Source: DASZKW01 sp035552775 (lineage in GTDB: Bacteria; Actinomycetota; Acidimicrobiia; Acidimicrobiales; Palsa-688). Taken from it: 64,000 bases of DNA. The DNA lies in assembly GCA_035552775.1 (NCBI GenBank), contig DASZKW010000043.1, forward strand, positions 27,016 to 91,015, given 5' to 3'. A program made the position numbers and the translations under genes. Below the pieces are notes generated by a model. That model did no database searches and was not told where the DNA came from. It saw nothing but the letters and a program-made list of their open reading frames with translations. This document shows, one piece after another, positions 34,696-42,993 of the stretch. Positions within the stretch are counted from its first letter, which is position 1. Each line of letters starts with the position of its first letter.

Positions 34696-34718
34696 CGATA
34701 TATCGCTTAGATATATCG
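34696..34718. promoter_or_regulatory. Palindromic operator upstream of padR-ino1
   Basis: Perfect 8-bp arms CGATATAT and ATATATCG are separated by 7 bp in an otherwise GC-rich region, overlapping the expected -35. This is a likely site for the PadR protein encoded immediately downstream. Confidence 0.7.
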
Positions 34719-34734
34719 ACCTGTAAACGGGTCA

Positions 34735-34890
34735 TCGCCGGCGGGCCAGCCGGCGGCGCCGGGCCGCAGGGCGCCGCGGGCCGCGGGCCGCGGGCCGCGG
34801 GGGCAGCGGGGGCAGCGGGCAGCGGGGGCGGCGGGGGCAGCGGGGGCAGCCGGCCCCGGGGGCGGCGGGCGGCGGGGGCGGCGGCGTGTA
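34735..34890. repeat. GC-only low-complexity tract
   Basis: About 150 bp of degenerate gggggcagc/gggggcggc units between the padR operator and the DUF5318 gene. No gene or hairpin of convincing form is seen. Confidence 0.75.
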
Positions 34891-34909
34891 GGGGTAGGCT
34901 TCGGCGGTG

Positions 34910-35320
34910 ATGAGCTTCCGTCCGGAGTCGATGAGGGGCGCCCCCTCGGGTGGGCGGGTGGGCGGTCACATCGACTACCGGCTGGCACGCAACGCGGTGA
35001 TCAGCGAGTACCGCAAGGGGCGCCTGTCGCGCCTGGACGTGTGCGACGCCCACCCTGAACTGCTGAGGGCGGCTACCAACGTGGGGGAGCCGTCACGGGA
35101 GCAATGCCCCATATGCGAGGCGGACAACGTGCGCCTGGTGTCCTACGTGTTCGGGAGCCGCCTGCCGCCGAGCGGGCGGTGCGTCACCTCCAAGCGCGAG
35201 ATGGCCAAGCTGTCGCGCTCGGCGCGGGACCTGGCCTGTTACGTCGTCGAGGTTTGCCCGAGCTGCTCGTGGAACCACCTGGCACAGACGTTCGCCATAG
35301 GGTCCGCCCGCCAGGCGTGA
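34910..35320 (+). CDS. DUF5318 zinc-ribbon protein
   Basis: 136-aa protein matching the actinobacterial DUF5318 family (Rv0049 type): an N-terminal HIDYRLARNAVISEYRKGR, a first Cys pair CPIC after REQ, and a second pair in VCPSCSWNH. The four Cys suggest a zinc ribbon. Function unknown; it is conserved beside ponA, as here. ATG 34910 follows an in-frame GTG at 34907; either may be used. Confidence 0.88.
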   Translation: MSFRPESMRGAPSGGRVGGHIDYRLARNAVISEYRKGRLSRLDVCDAHPELLRAATNVGEPSREQCPICEADNVRLVSYVFGSRLPPSGRCVTSKREMAKLSRSARDLACYVVEVCPSCSWNHLAQTFAIGSARQA

Positions 35321-35333
35321 AGGGCGACATGAC

Positions 35334-35423
35334 GGGTTCGGCGGCACGGGCGGGTTCGGCGGCACGGGCGGGTTCGGCGGCACGGGCGGCTGCGGCGGCA
35401 CGGGCGGGTGCCGCGGCACGGAC
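35334..35423 (+). repeat. Five 18-bp tandem units upstream of ponA
   Basis: Three exact copies of gggttcggcggcacgggc (35334-35387) and two degenerate ones fill the gap between DUF5318 and ponA. The reverse strand would encode Pro-Pro-Val repeats, probably without being expressed. It is not a CRISPR array: there are no spacers. Confidence 0.85.
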
Positions 35424-35481
35424 CGCCTTTTTCCCCCCGGTGTTCGCCTACCCAGTCTGCCGGTAGGTCCGGCGCATTCCG

Positions 35482-37806
35482 ATGGTCACCGACGTCCGAT
35501 CGCCGCGCCGCCCGGCGGACCGACGTCCCGCCACCAGCAAGGCGCCGGCCGGCAGACGGCCGACCGCCAAGCCGCCGGCGCGCAAACAGCGCGGTCGCCG
35601 GTGGTGGCGCTTCCGCCGCCCCCTCTTCGTGGTCGGCTTCGTCGCCTTCGCAGTGGTGGCCGGCGGTATCTACTACGTCGCCCAGACGCCCCTACCGAAA
35701 CCGCCGGCGCTGGCCCAGACCAGCTTCGTGTACGACTCCGCCGGCAACGTCCTGGCGTCGTTCGACGCCGGCCAGAACCGCGTCAACGTGTCCCTACGCC
35801 AGGTGCCCCAGGTCCTGATCGACGCGGTGGTGTCCACCGAGGACCGCCACTTCTTCACCGAGGGTGCCCTCAACCCCCTGAGCACCGTGAGGGCCTTGTG
35901 GTCGGACCTGAGCGGCGGCACTCTCCAGGGCGGCTCGACCATCACCCAGCAGTACGTGAAGGTGACCTACACCGCCTCCCAGCGCACCATCGCCCGCAAG
36001 ATCAAAGAGGCGGTCATCGCCGAGAAGGTCGACCGCAAGTACACCAAGACCCAGATCCTGCAGGACTACCTCAACACCATCTACTTCGGTCGCGGAGCCT
36101 ACGGCGTGCAAGCCGCGTCCAAGGCCTACTTCGGCGAGGACGTGGGGCGGCTCGACCTATCCCGGGCGTCGTTGCTTGCCGGTCTCATCCACGACCCCGA
36201 GGGCGACGACCCGACTCACGACCTGCCCGCAGCGCGGGAACGCCAGGCGGTGGTGCTCGCCGGCATGCTGCGCGACCACAAGGTCAGCGCCGCCCAGGTA
36301 CGCGCCGTGGAAGCCACCCCGATGTCGAGTTACGTCGTGAGCCCGACGGTAGGCACCGGCATCACCATGAACGCGGCCAACGGGGACCAGTACTTCATCG
36401 ACGACGTGCGCCAACAACTCGTCGCCCGCTTCGGACCGGCCGTGGTCTACGGCGGCGGCCTGCGGGTGACCACCACCCTCGACCCGACCCTGCAGGCGGA
36501 CGCCTACAACGCCGTTTACCGAACGGCCGGGAGCTTGAACCCGGCAAAGGGCGACCCGGCGGGCGCCCTCGTGTCGGTGGACGACCAGGGCAACGTCAGA
36601 GCCATGGTCGGCGGCCAGGACTACGCCAGCTCGCAGGTCAACCTGGCGCTCGGCAAGGCCGGCGGGGGAAGCGGGCGGCAGGCGGGGTCCACGTTCAAGG
36701 CGTTCCTCCTGGCCCAGTTGGTGAAAGAGGGGTACTCGGTGGAGTCCCAGGTCCCCGCCCCCCCCGAGGTGGTGGTGGCCCACGGCAATTCGAACGGCGG
36801 CCCCTGGGTCGTCAAGAACTTCGAGAGCGAGAGCCCGGGCAAGGCGGTGTCGGTAGTCGATGCAACGGCCCAGTCCATCAACACCGTCTTCGCCCAGTTG
36901 GTAGAGAAGATCGGCCCCTCCGCCCTCGAACAGATCGCCATCCAGATGGGGATCAGCCCCTCCGAGGTCGGCGACTACCCGTCCCTCGTCCTCGGGGCGG
37001 CGGCCGTCTCGCCCCTGGAGATGGCCAGTGCCTATTCGACGTTCGCCAACGGAGGCGTGCACTCGCCCGCCAACGTCATCGCCAAGGTCACACACTCCAA
37101 CGGCACCCCGCTGGCGTGGCCCCACCCTGTGGCCAAGGCTGTGCTCGACCCCCACAGTGACGCGGTGGTCGACTACACCCTCGAGCAGGTCGTCGAGCGC
37201 GGCACCGCCAAGGCGGCGTCCGTGGGGGTACCGCTGGCGGGCAAGACGGGCACGACGGACAACTCCACCGACGCATGGTTCATCGGCTACACACCCACGC
37301 TGACGACCGCGGTGTGGATGGGATACCCCCAGGGGAGCCGCCCTCTCACCAACTTCCGGGGATACACCAGCATCCAGGGGGGGACCATCCCCGCCCAGCT
37401 CTTCGAGCACTTCATGGTCGCGGCGCTTAGAGGGTCGGGGAACGGATCGGGTGCCGGGTCGGGGTACGGTTCGCCCTGGGGAGGAGCCTCGTTCCCGTCG
37501 CCTGGTTCGCTCGGTGGCCAGTACCTCTACATCACGCCGGCCAACGAGGCGGGCATCGCCTTCCCCGAGGGGCTCGGGACAACCACCACGACTACCGCGC
37601 CGGCGCCGAGCACCGTTGCTCCCTCGTCGTCGACGACAGCGACGACCAAGGCGGGGTCGGGACCGGGTGGGACCCCGCCGTCGGGGACTACGACCACCGT
37701 CGGGCACACCTCCACCACGTCGGTGCCGGCGACCACCGCTCCGTCTGCGACCACCGCTCCGTCTGCGACCACCACCCGGCCGGCGTCGCCGACCACGACG
37801 CGCTGA
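35482..37806 (+). CDS. ponA: Class A penicillin-binding protein (PBP1A type)
   Basis: 774-aa bifunctional peptidoglycan synthase. A basic cytoplasmic N-terminus and one helix (LFVVGFVAFAVVAGGIYYV) precede the GT51 glycosyltransferase, with STEDRHFF, GGSTITQQYVK and YLNTIYFGRGAYG. The transpeptidase has Ser403-T-F-Lys406, Ser465-I-Asn467 and Lys588-T-G; all catalytic motifs are intact. The tail is Thr/Pro/Ser-rich with ATTAPS repeats, like linker tails of actinobacterial PonA. Order DUF5318-ponA matches Rv0049-Rv0050. It should act at the outer face of the membrane. Confidence 0.96.
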   Translation: MVTDVRSPRRPADRRPATSKAPAGRRPTAKPPARKQRGRRWWRFRRPLFVVGFVAFAVVAGGIYYVAQTPLPKPPALAQTSFVYDSAGNVLASFDAGQNRVNVSLRQVPQVLIDAVVSTEDRHFFTEGALNPLSTVRALWSDLSGGTLQGGSTITQQYVKVTYTASQRTIARKIKEAVIAEKVDRKYTKTQILQDYLNTIYFGRGAYGVQAASKAYFGEDVGRLDLSRASLLAGLIHDPEGDDPTHDLPAARERQAVVLAGMLRDHKVSAAQVRAVEATPMSSYVVSPTVGTGITMNAANGDQYFIDDVRQQLVARFGPAVVYGGGLRVTTTLDPTLQADAYNAVYRTAGSLNPAKGDPAGALVSVDDQGNVRAMVGGQDYASSQVNLALGKAGGGSGRQAGSTFKAFLLAQLVKEGYSVESQVPAPPEVVVAHGNSNGGPWVVKNFESESPGKAVSVVDATAQSINTVFAQLVEKIGPSALEQIAIQMGISPSEVGDYPSLVLGAAAVSPLEMASAYSTFANGGVHSPANVIAKVTHSNGTPLAWPHPVAKAVLDPHSDAVVDYTLEQVVERGTAKAASVGVPLAGKTGTTDNSTDAWFIGYTPTLTTAVWMGYPQGSRPLTNFRGYTSIQGGTIPAQLFEHFMVAALRGSGNGSGAGSGYGSPWGGASFPSPGSLGGQYLYITPANEAGIAFPEGLGTTTTTTAPAPSTVAPSSSTTATTKAGSGPGGTPPSGTTTTVGHTSTTSVPATTAPSATTAPSATTTRPASPTTTR

Positions 37807-37846
37807 CAACAAGGCGAGGTCATTGCGGCGAGGCGGGCGAGGCCTC

Positions 37847-37907
37847 CCCGGAATCTGGTGTTACATCGAGAGCCCGATAGGGCGCTGGATGTAACACCAG
37901 ATCCCGG
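37847..37907 (+). repeat. Long hairpin between ponA and panB
   Basis: Perfect 15-bp arms at 37853-37867 and 37888-37902 (atctggtgttacatc and its complement) enclose 20 bp. Pairing continues outward for about five pairs with one mismatch, and the loop holds a second small stem. The inner sequence ggtgttacatcga resembles the inner arm of copies A and B. No T-tract is present, so a standard terminator is unlikely. Confidence 0.8.
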
Positions 37908-37971
37908 TCACGGCTACCATGGCCTCACCGCCGGCAGCCGAGTGGCGCTGGACGGTCTAGGAGGTGGCGTC

Positions 37972-38841
37972 ATGGTCCGTGCAGTGACCGCCCCAACGCT
38001 GCTGGCGCGCAAGCACAGCGGCAAGCCCCTGGTAATGGTGACGGCGTACGACGCGCCCACCGCCAGGATCGCCAGCGAGGCCGGCGTCGACCTCATCCTC
38101 GTCGGCGACTCGGTGGCCAACACCGTGCTCGGCTACGACGACACCCTCCAGGTGACCGTCGACGACATGGTCCACCATGTGGGGGCCGTGGCCCGCAGCC
38201 GCCCCGAGCCGATGATCGTGGCCGACCTGCCCTGGCTCAGCTATCACACCGGGGCACACGACGCTGTCCGCAACGCCGCCCGGTTGGTGCGAGCCGGCGC
38301 CGCCGCTGTCAAGCTCGAAGGCGGCCGCAAACGGTTGGCCGTCGTCGAGGCGCTGGTGGACACCGAGATACCCGTCATGGGCCACCTCGGGCTCACGCCC
38401 CAGTCCGTGCACGCCATGGGTGGCTACAAGGTCCAGGCCAAGGGGCTCGGCGCGGCCAGGGCCCTGATCGACGACGCCGTCGCCCTCGCCTGCGCCGGCT
38501 GCTTCGCCATCGTCTTGGAGGGTGTCCCCGACGCTGTGGCCAGGGTTGTCACCGACACGGTGCCGGTGCCGACCATCGGCATCGGGGCCGGGCCGTGGTG
38601 CGACGGTCAGGTCCTCGTCTTTCACGACCTGGTGGGCCTCGATGAGCGGATCGCGCCGAAGTTCGTACGGCGCTACGCCTCTCTCAAGGCCGACGCCACC
38701 GCGGCGCTGGCGACCTGGGCGGACGACGTGCGCTCCGGGCGGTTCCCGAGCGAGGCAGAGACCTACCACTTCCCCGACGACCTCAGCCGCCAGCTGAAGG
38801 CCGGGCTCCCCGCGCCTGTCGCCGGCGCCGAGGCAGGCTGA
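37972..38841 (+). CDS. panB: 3-methyl-2-oxobutanoate hydroxymethyltransferase
   Basis: 289-aa TIM-barrel enzyme forming ketopantoate from 2-oxoisovalerate and methylenetetrahydrofolate, the first step of pantothenate synthesis. Family motifs include MVTAYDAPTARIASEAGVD, ILVGDSVANTVLGYDDTL, VKLEGG and GHLGLTPQSVHAMGGY. The metal and substrate residues appear intact, and length is normal. The SD AGGAGGT (37959-37965) sets ATG 37972. It follows the long hairpin downstream of ponA. Confidence 0.97.
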   Translation: MVRAVTAPTLLARKHSGKPLVMVTAYDAPTARIASEAGVDLILVGDSVANTVLGYDDTLQVTVDDMVHHVGAVARSRPEPMIVADLPWLSYHTGAHDAVRNAARLVRAGAAAVKLEGGRKRLAVVEALVDTEIPVMGHLGLTPQSVHAMGGYKVQAKGLGAARALIDDAVALACAGCFAIVLEGVPDAVARVVTDTVPVPTIGIGAGPWCDGQVLVFHDLVGLDERIAPKFVRRYASLKADATAALATWADDVRSGRFPSEAETYHFPDDLSRQLKAGLPAPVAGAEAG

Positions 38842-38929
38842 GCGGTCCGGGGCAGGCCGAGCGGTCCACACGGCGCGGTCCGCGGCCGGACGGGTCGACG
38901 CCCCCCGACCCGTACAGACTGGACTCCCG

Positions 38930-39508
38930 GTGAGCCGACCGCCCGATCCCCGTGCCGTGACCCTGCTCCGGCGGGTGGCACTGGTCGTGCTGTGCGCCGG
39001 CATCGCCGGCTTCTTGGTTCAGGGCGGCAGCCGTCCGGCAGACCCCACGACCGTCGCCCGGGGCACGCTCGTACCGTCGGTCCGGATTCCCGGCTTCGAC
39101 GAGATCTCCTTCACCGTCACCGCCCGCGACGGCACCGTCGACAAGGGCACCAACCGGGCATATTGTGCGCTGCTGGCCGTGACCACCGCCCAGCAGGATC
39201 GCGGCCTGATGGGCCGGCGCAACCTGGCTGGCTACGCCGGCATGATCTTCGAGTGGCCAGCGCCCACCCGCACCTACTTCTACATGAAAGACACGTCGAT
39301 TCCCCTGTCGATCGCCTGGTTCGATGCTTCCGGTACCTTCGTCGGCGCCACCGACATGACGCCGTGCCCTCCGACGACTGCGGCGTGTCGCCTGTACCGC
39401 CCAGCTGCGCCCTACATGTACGCCGTCGAGGTCCCCTTGGGCCACCTCGCCTCGCTCGGGATCGGCAACGGGTCCACCCTGGCCCTCGACGGACCCTGCA
39501 TCCCCTGA
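38930..39508 (+). CDS. DUF192-family exported protein
   Basis: 192-aa protein. An N-terminal hydrophobic segment (RVALVVLCAGIAGFLVQGG) suggests export or anchoring. The DUF192 core follows: AVTTAQQDRGLMGRRNLAGY, then MIFEWPAPTRTYFYMKDTSI and PLSIAWFDASGTFVGATDM. The last segment (YMYAVEVPLGHLASLGIGNG) is also typical. Function of this small beta-barrel family is unknown. The start is a GTG at 38930. Confidence 0.9.
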   Translation: MSRPPDPRAVTLLRRVALVVLCAGIAGFLVQGGSRPADPTTVARGTLVPSVRIPGFDEISFTVTARDGTVDKGTNRAYCALLAVTTAQQDRGLMGRRNLAGYAGMIFEWPAPTRTYFYMKDTSIPLSIAWFDASGTFVGATDMTPCPPTTAACRLYRPAAPYMYAVEVPLGHLASLGIGNGSTLALDGPCIP

Positions 39509-39559
39509 AGACCCCCGCCCGCCCGAAAAACGATTAGTGTCACAGGCCTCTGGGAGGAT

Positions 39560-39625
39560 GTATCCCATCGGTCGCCGGGCACCCCGCCTGGGCACCCCGC
39601 AGGAGCATTCGCAGGTGTGGGATAC
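39560..39625 (+). promoter_or_regulatory. Inverted repeat and putative promoter upstream of rpsF
   Basis: GTATCCCA (39560-39567) and TGGGATAC (39618-39625) are perfect complements 50 bp apart. The right arm overlaps TACCAT (39623-39628), a -10-like hexamer about 90 bp before rpsF. It could be a repressor site or part of a leader structure. Confidence 0.4.
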
Positions 39626-39715
39626 CATGGGCAACAACAAGCCAACTGAAACCCTGCCCCGGACCGCCCGGGGCCCCGAGCGGCGACGCCGGGTCCACAG
39701 GGAGGTGTGAGCCGC

Positions 39716-40078
39716 ATGCGGCCCTACGAAATCATGGTCATCCTCGACGCCAGCCTGGAAGAGGACGCCATCCGGGGAACCATCGATCGGGCGACTAACG
39801 TCATCACCGCGGGAGGCGGCACACCGGGAAAGGTCGAGCGCTGGGGCAAGCGGCGCTTCGCCTACGAGGTGCACCACCGCACCGAGGGCTACTACGTCTT
39901 GATCGAGGCGACTGCCGAGCCGGCCGTGGTGGCCGAACTCGACCGGATGTTCGGCCTCGCTGATGAGGTCATCCGCCACAAGGTGATCCGGCTACCCGAC
40001 AAGGTGGCCGGGCGGGCGCGGCGCCCCGCCGTCCCTGACGGTGCACCCGCGGCGGCCACGAGCGCGAACGGAGCGTGA
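39716..40078 (+). CDS. rpsF: 30S ribosomal protein S6
   Basis: 120-aa protein starting MRPYEIMVILDASLEEDAI and containing GKRRFAYEVHHRTEGYYVLI, clear S6, with an Ala-rich C-terminal extension. ATG 39716 is chosen over GTG 39707: the SD ggaggt (39701-39706) is 9 nt upstream and family members begin here. S6 binds the 16S central domain together with S18, whose gene is absent from this operon. ssb starts 7 nt after the stop. Confidence 0.96.
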   Translation: MRPYEIMVILDASLEEDAIRGTIDRATNVITAGGGTPGKVERWGKRRFAYEVHHRTEGYYVLIEATAEPAVVAELDRMFGLADEVIRHKVIRLPDKVAGRARRPAVPDGAPAAATSANGA

Positions 40079-40085
40079 AGAAGCG

Positions 40086-40598
40086 ATGTCCAACGGAAAT
40101 CATGTGAGCATCGTCGGGAACCTGACCCGTGATCCCGAACTGCGGTTCACGGCGAGTGGGCAAGCCACCGCCAATTTCGGGGTGGCTGTTAACCGGCGCT
40201 GGCAGAACCGCCAGTCTCAGGAGTGGGAGGAAGCCACCTCGTTTTTCGACGTGGTCTGCTGGGCCCAGCTGGCCGAGAACGCCGCCCAGTCCCTCGGACG
40301 CGGCTCGCGGGTGGTGGTGAGCGGCAGGCTCGACCAACGCAGCTGGGAGACCCCCGACGGCGACAAGCGATCGAAGGTGGAGATCACCGCCGACGAGGTC
40401 GCACCGAGCCTGAGGTGGGCGACAGTCCAGATCACCAAGAACGAGCGGCGCGGACCCGACGGGGGCGGTGGCACCGAAAACTCGGGCTCGTACCGCCCCG
40501 TACCGAACGCGCCCGACCCCGCGCACGCGACGAGCAATGCGCACAGCGGGGGCGGGGGCGGGGGCGCAGGCGGAGGCAGTGACGAGGAGCCGTTCTAA
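40086..40598 (+). CDS. ssb: Single-stranded DNA-binding protein
   Basis: 170-aa SSB. The OB fold (1-110) includes VSIVGNLTRDPELRFTASGQ and a conserved Trp-rich strand near WQNRQSQEWEEATSFFDVV. A Gly/Pro/Ser-rich linker and the acidic DEEPF tip, which recruits partner proteins, close the chain. Length is typical of actinobacteria. ATG 40086 follows rpsF by 7 nt. The usual next gene, rpsR, is missing; rplI follows after 66 nt. Confidence 0.97.
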   Translation: MSNGNHVSIVGNLTRDPELRFTASGQATANFGVAVNRRWQNRQSQEWEEATSFFDVVCWAQLAENAAQSLGRGSRVVVSGRLDQRSWETPDGDKRSKVEITADEVAPSLRWATVQITKNERRGPDGGGGTENSGSYRPVPNAPDPAHATSNAHSGGGGGGAGGGSDEEPF

Positions 40599-40664
40599 CC
40601 CCGTGGCTCTAGCCCCGGTGCCCGACGACGACAGCGATGGCAATCGCCAGAAGGAGCGCACCTG

Positions 40665-41111
40665 ATGCGTATCGTGCTGCGTAGCGACCTGGCCAACCTC
40701 GGCAAACGCGGCGACATCTGCGACGTGGCCGACGGCTACGCCCGCAACTACCTGCTCCCCAAGGGCCACGCCATCGCGGCCACTTCGGGTGTCGCGTCCC
40801 AGGCCGGCTCCATGCGCCGGGCCCGGGATCTGCGCGACGCCCGTGACCGTGAGGCAGCCGAGACCATCGCCAGGACCTTGGTTCCCATGGTGATCCGGAT
40901 CAAGGCCCGGGCGGGTGCGGAGGGGAAGCTGTTCGGTTCGGTCACCTCCGCCGACGTCGTCGACGCCGTCGCCGACCAGGCCCACGTCACCCTCGACCGC
41001 CGGCGCCTCCGTCTCGACGAGCCAATCAAGTCGCTCGGCACCCACGAGGTTCCCGTGAAGCTCCACTCCGACGTGGAGTTCCGCGTCACCGTCGAGGTCA
41101 ACAAGAGCTAG
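40665..41111 (+). CDS. rplI: 50S ribosomal protein L9
   Basis: 148-aa L9: the N-terminal domain MRIVLRSDLANLGKRGDICD and GYARNYLLPKGHAIAAT contacts 23S rRNA, followed by the long connecting helix and the C-terminal domain (GKLFGSVTSADVVDAV). Normal length. An SD AAGGAG lies upstream of ATG 40665. It is the last gene of rpsF-ssb-rplI, closed by a perfect GC hairpin at 41165-41198. Confidence 0.97.
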   Translation: MRIVLRSDLANLGKRGDICDVADGYARNYLLPKGHAIAATSGVASQAGSMRRARDLRDARDREAAETIARTLVPMVIRIKARAGAEGKLFGSVTSADVVDAVADQAHVTLDRRRLRLDEPIKSLGTHEVPVKLHSDVEFRVTVEVNKS

Positions 41112-41164
41112 CGCTCGACCGCCCGCCGCGGCCGGCGATCCCCAGCGTTTGCACTGCTAACCAT

Positions 41165-41198
41165 GTTGGCGGCGCCGGCTCGGTCCGGCGCCGCCAAC
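41165..41198 (+). terminator. 14-bp perfect hairpin after rplI
   Basis: Arms gttggcggcgccgg (41165-41178) and ccggcgccgccaac (41185-41198) pair completely over a 6-nt loop. There is no T-tract, as is common in high-GC actinobacteria. Confidence 0.75.
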
Positions 41199-41215
41199 GC
41201 GCCGGCACCCGGAGT

Positions 41216-41319
41216 TACAAAGGCGAGCGGTGCTACTTCGACAAGTTCATGCCCGGTTGATGGCGTTGACCTGCGGATTTGCTGCTCGGGCAGTCGAAGT
41301 AGCACCGCTCGCCTTGGTA
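41216..41319 (+). repeat. 104-bp hairpin element, copy B
   Basis: Arms at 41216-41242 and 41293-41319 (27 bp, one mismatch) enclose 50 bp. In the direction of the flanking genes the left arm starts TACAAAGGCGAGCG and the right arm ends CGCTCGCCTTGGTA, as in copy A. Two arm positions differ from copy A, each with the matching change in the opposite arm. It lies 18 bp after the rplI hairpin; the next 160 bp before dnaB show no other feature. Confidence 0.9.
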
Positions 41320-41481
41320 GCGTCCCACCCAGCTGGTAAACATCGAACTTATGTTCCCGTGGACAGGTGCCGTGGACACAAGTACCGCCGTGGTCCACAG
41401 CCCGGGGACGGTTGTCCACCGGAAATCCCTGACTCGCCCACTGGCGACCTCACAGGCTGGGGGTGCAGGGTGAGGAGCGAG

Positions 41482-42846
41482 ATGGTGCAATCTCTCGACG
41501 ACGCCCGGCGTCGTAGCCGATCCGCTACGACCAGGGTCCCCCCACACAATCTGCAGGCGGAAGAATCGCTCCTCGGTGCCATGCTCCTGTCGCGCGACGC
41601 CATCGCCGCCGCGGTGGAAGTCTGCGACGTCGAGGACTTCTACAAGCCGGCCCACGGCCACGTCTTCGAAGCCGTCATCTCCCTGTACGGACAGGGCGAG
41701 CCCGCCGACCCCGTGACCGTCGCCGACGAGTTGAGCAGGGCCGACCTCCTCGAAGCCGTCGGGGGCATGCCCGCCCTCATAGGCCTCCAGGCCGACACCC
41801 CGGCCACAGCCAATGCCTCGCGCTACGCCCGCATCGTCGAGGAGCACGCCCTCCTGCGCCGCCTGATCGGCGTGGCCGGCGAGATCGCCGAGCTAGGCTA
41901 CTCCGTCCCCGACGACGTCGAGGCCGCAGTGGACAGGGCTGAGTCGATGGTCTTCGAGGTCGCCGAGCGGCGGGTCACCGACTCGCTCAGGCCGCTGCGC
42001 GAGCTCCTGTCGGACAGCCTCGACCGCCTCGAGGCCCTCTACGGGCGTGGCGAGTCGATCACGGGGGTCCCGACCGGCTACGTGGACCTCGATGAGCGCC
42101 TGTCGGGCCTGCAGAAGTCCTCCCTGGTCATCGTGGGGGCCCGGCCAGCCATGGGGAAGACGGCCTTCGCTCTCGGCATCGCCGCCCACGCGGCGATGGA
42201 GGCCAACATCCCGGTGCTGTTGTTCTCGCTCGAGATGAGCCATTCGGAGATCACCCAGCGGCTCCTGTGTGCCGAGGCCCGCGTGGACGCAACACGGGTG
42301 CGCAACGGCAGGCTCCAGGACTCGGACTGGGGCAAGATAAGCCACGCCATCGGCCGGCTGGGGGAGGCGCCCATCTTCATCGACGACAACCCCAACCTCA
42401 CCGTGATGGATATCAGGGGGAAAGCCCGACGTCTCAAGAGCAGGCAGGGCCGGCTGGGGCTGATCATCGTCGACTATCTCCAGCTCATGTCCGGCCGGCG
42501 ATCAGCAGAGAGCCGCCAGGTCGAGATCTCCGAGATCAGCCGGGGGCTCAAGATCCTTGCCCGCGAGCTCGAGGTGCCCGTGCTGGCCCTGTCCCAGCTG
42601 TCGCGCGCCCTGGAGACGCGCGCGGACAAACGCCCGATGCTCGCCGATCTGCGTGAGTCGGGGTCCTTGGAGCAAGACTCCGACGTGGTGATGTTCATCT
42701 ACCGTGACGAGGTGTACAACCCGGACTCCGCTGACCGGGGCACCGCCGAGATCATCGTGGCCAAACACCGCAACGGGCCCACCGGCGCCACCCAGCTGGC
42801 GTTCCTCGACCACGTCACCCGTTTCGCCAACATGGCCCGCGTCTGA
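41482..42846 (+). CDS. dnaB: Replicative DNA helicase
   Basis: 454-aa hexameric helicase that unwinds the fork. The N-terminal domain begins VPPHNLQAEESLLGAMLLS, followed by the linker and RecA-like motor: GVPTGYVDLDERLSGLQ, Walker A GARPAMGKTAFA, LIIVDYLQLMSG (Walker B), and the arginine-finger region near LRESGSLEQDSD. No intein is present, unlike in several mycobacteria. ATG 41482 with the SD GAGGAG is chosen; GTG 41470 is an alternative. It probably has its own transcript, since a terminator and hairpin element B separate it from rplI. Confidence 0.96.
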   Translation: MVQSLDDARRRSRSATTRVPPHNLQAEESLLGAMLLSRDAIAAAVEVCDVEDFYKPAHGHVFEAVISLYGQGEPADPVTVADELSRADLLEAVGGMPALIGLQADTPATANASRYARIVEEHALLRRLIGVAGEIAELGYSVPDDVEAAVDRAESMVFEVAERRVTDSLRPLRELLSDSLDRLEALYGRGESITGVPTGYVDLDERLSGLQKSSLVIVGARPAMGKTAFALGIAAHAAMEANIPVLLFSLEMSHSEITQRLLCAEARVDATRVRNGRLQDSDWGKISHAIGRLGEAPIFIDDNPNLTVMDIRGKARRLKSRQGRLGLIIVDYLQLMSGRRSAESRQVEISEISRGLKILARELEVPVLALSQLSRALETRADKRPMLADLRESGSLEQDSDVVMFIYRDEVYNPDSADRGTAEIIVAKHRNGPTGATQLAFLDHVTRFANMARV

Positions 42847-42993
42847 TTTTCCCCCATGTAGGCGTCGGTTGGAGATGGGCGAGTGGTCCCCTTCCATCGG
42901 GCGTCGCTGGTCGACTCACCATCCAAGGGAACAGAGTCCAGCGGTCCCGACCCTGACATCAGATACCGTCGCTGCGATGACCACGGCCGCCAG

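Noticed and set aside
33974..35053. In-frame upstream extension of ino1 to 718 codons
   Set aside because: The extra part overlaps padR in another frame and the GC-only tract. Ino1 begins normally at ATG 33973.
35093..35419. Minus-strand Pro-Pro-Val-rich open frame
   Set aside because: It is the translation of the tandem repeat and the antisense of DUF5318, with no start signal.
35334..35423. Short regular repeats that could suggest a CRISPR array
   Set aside because: Units are contiguous without spacers, 18 bp long and no cas genes are present.
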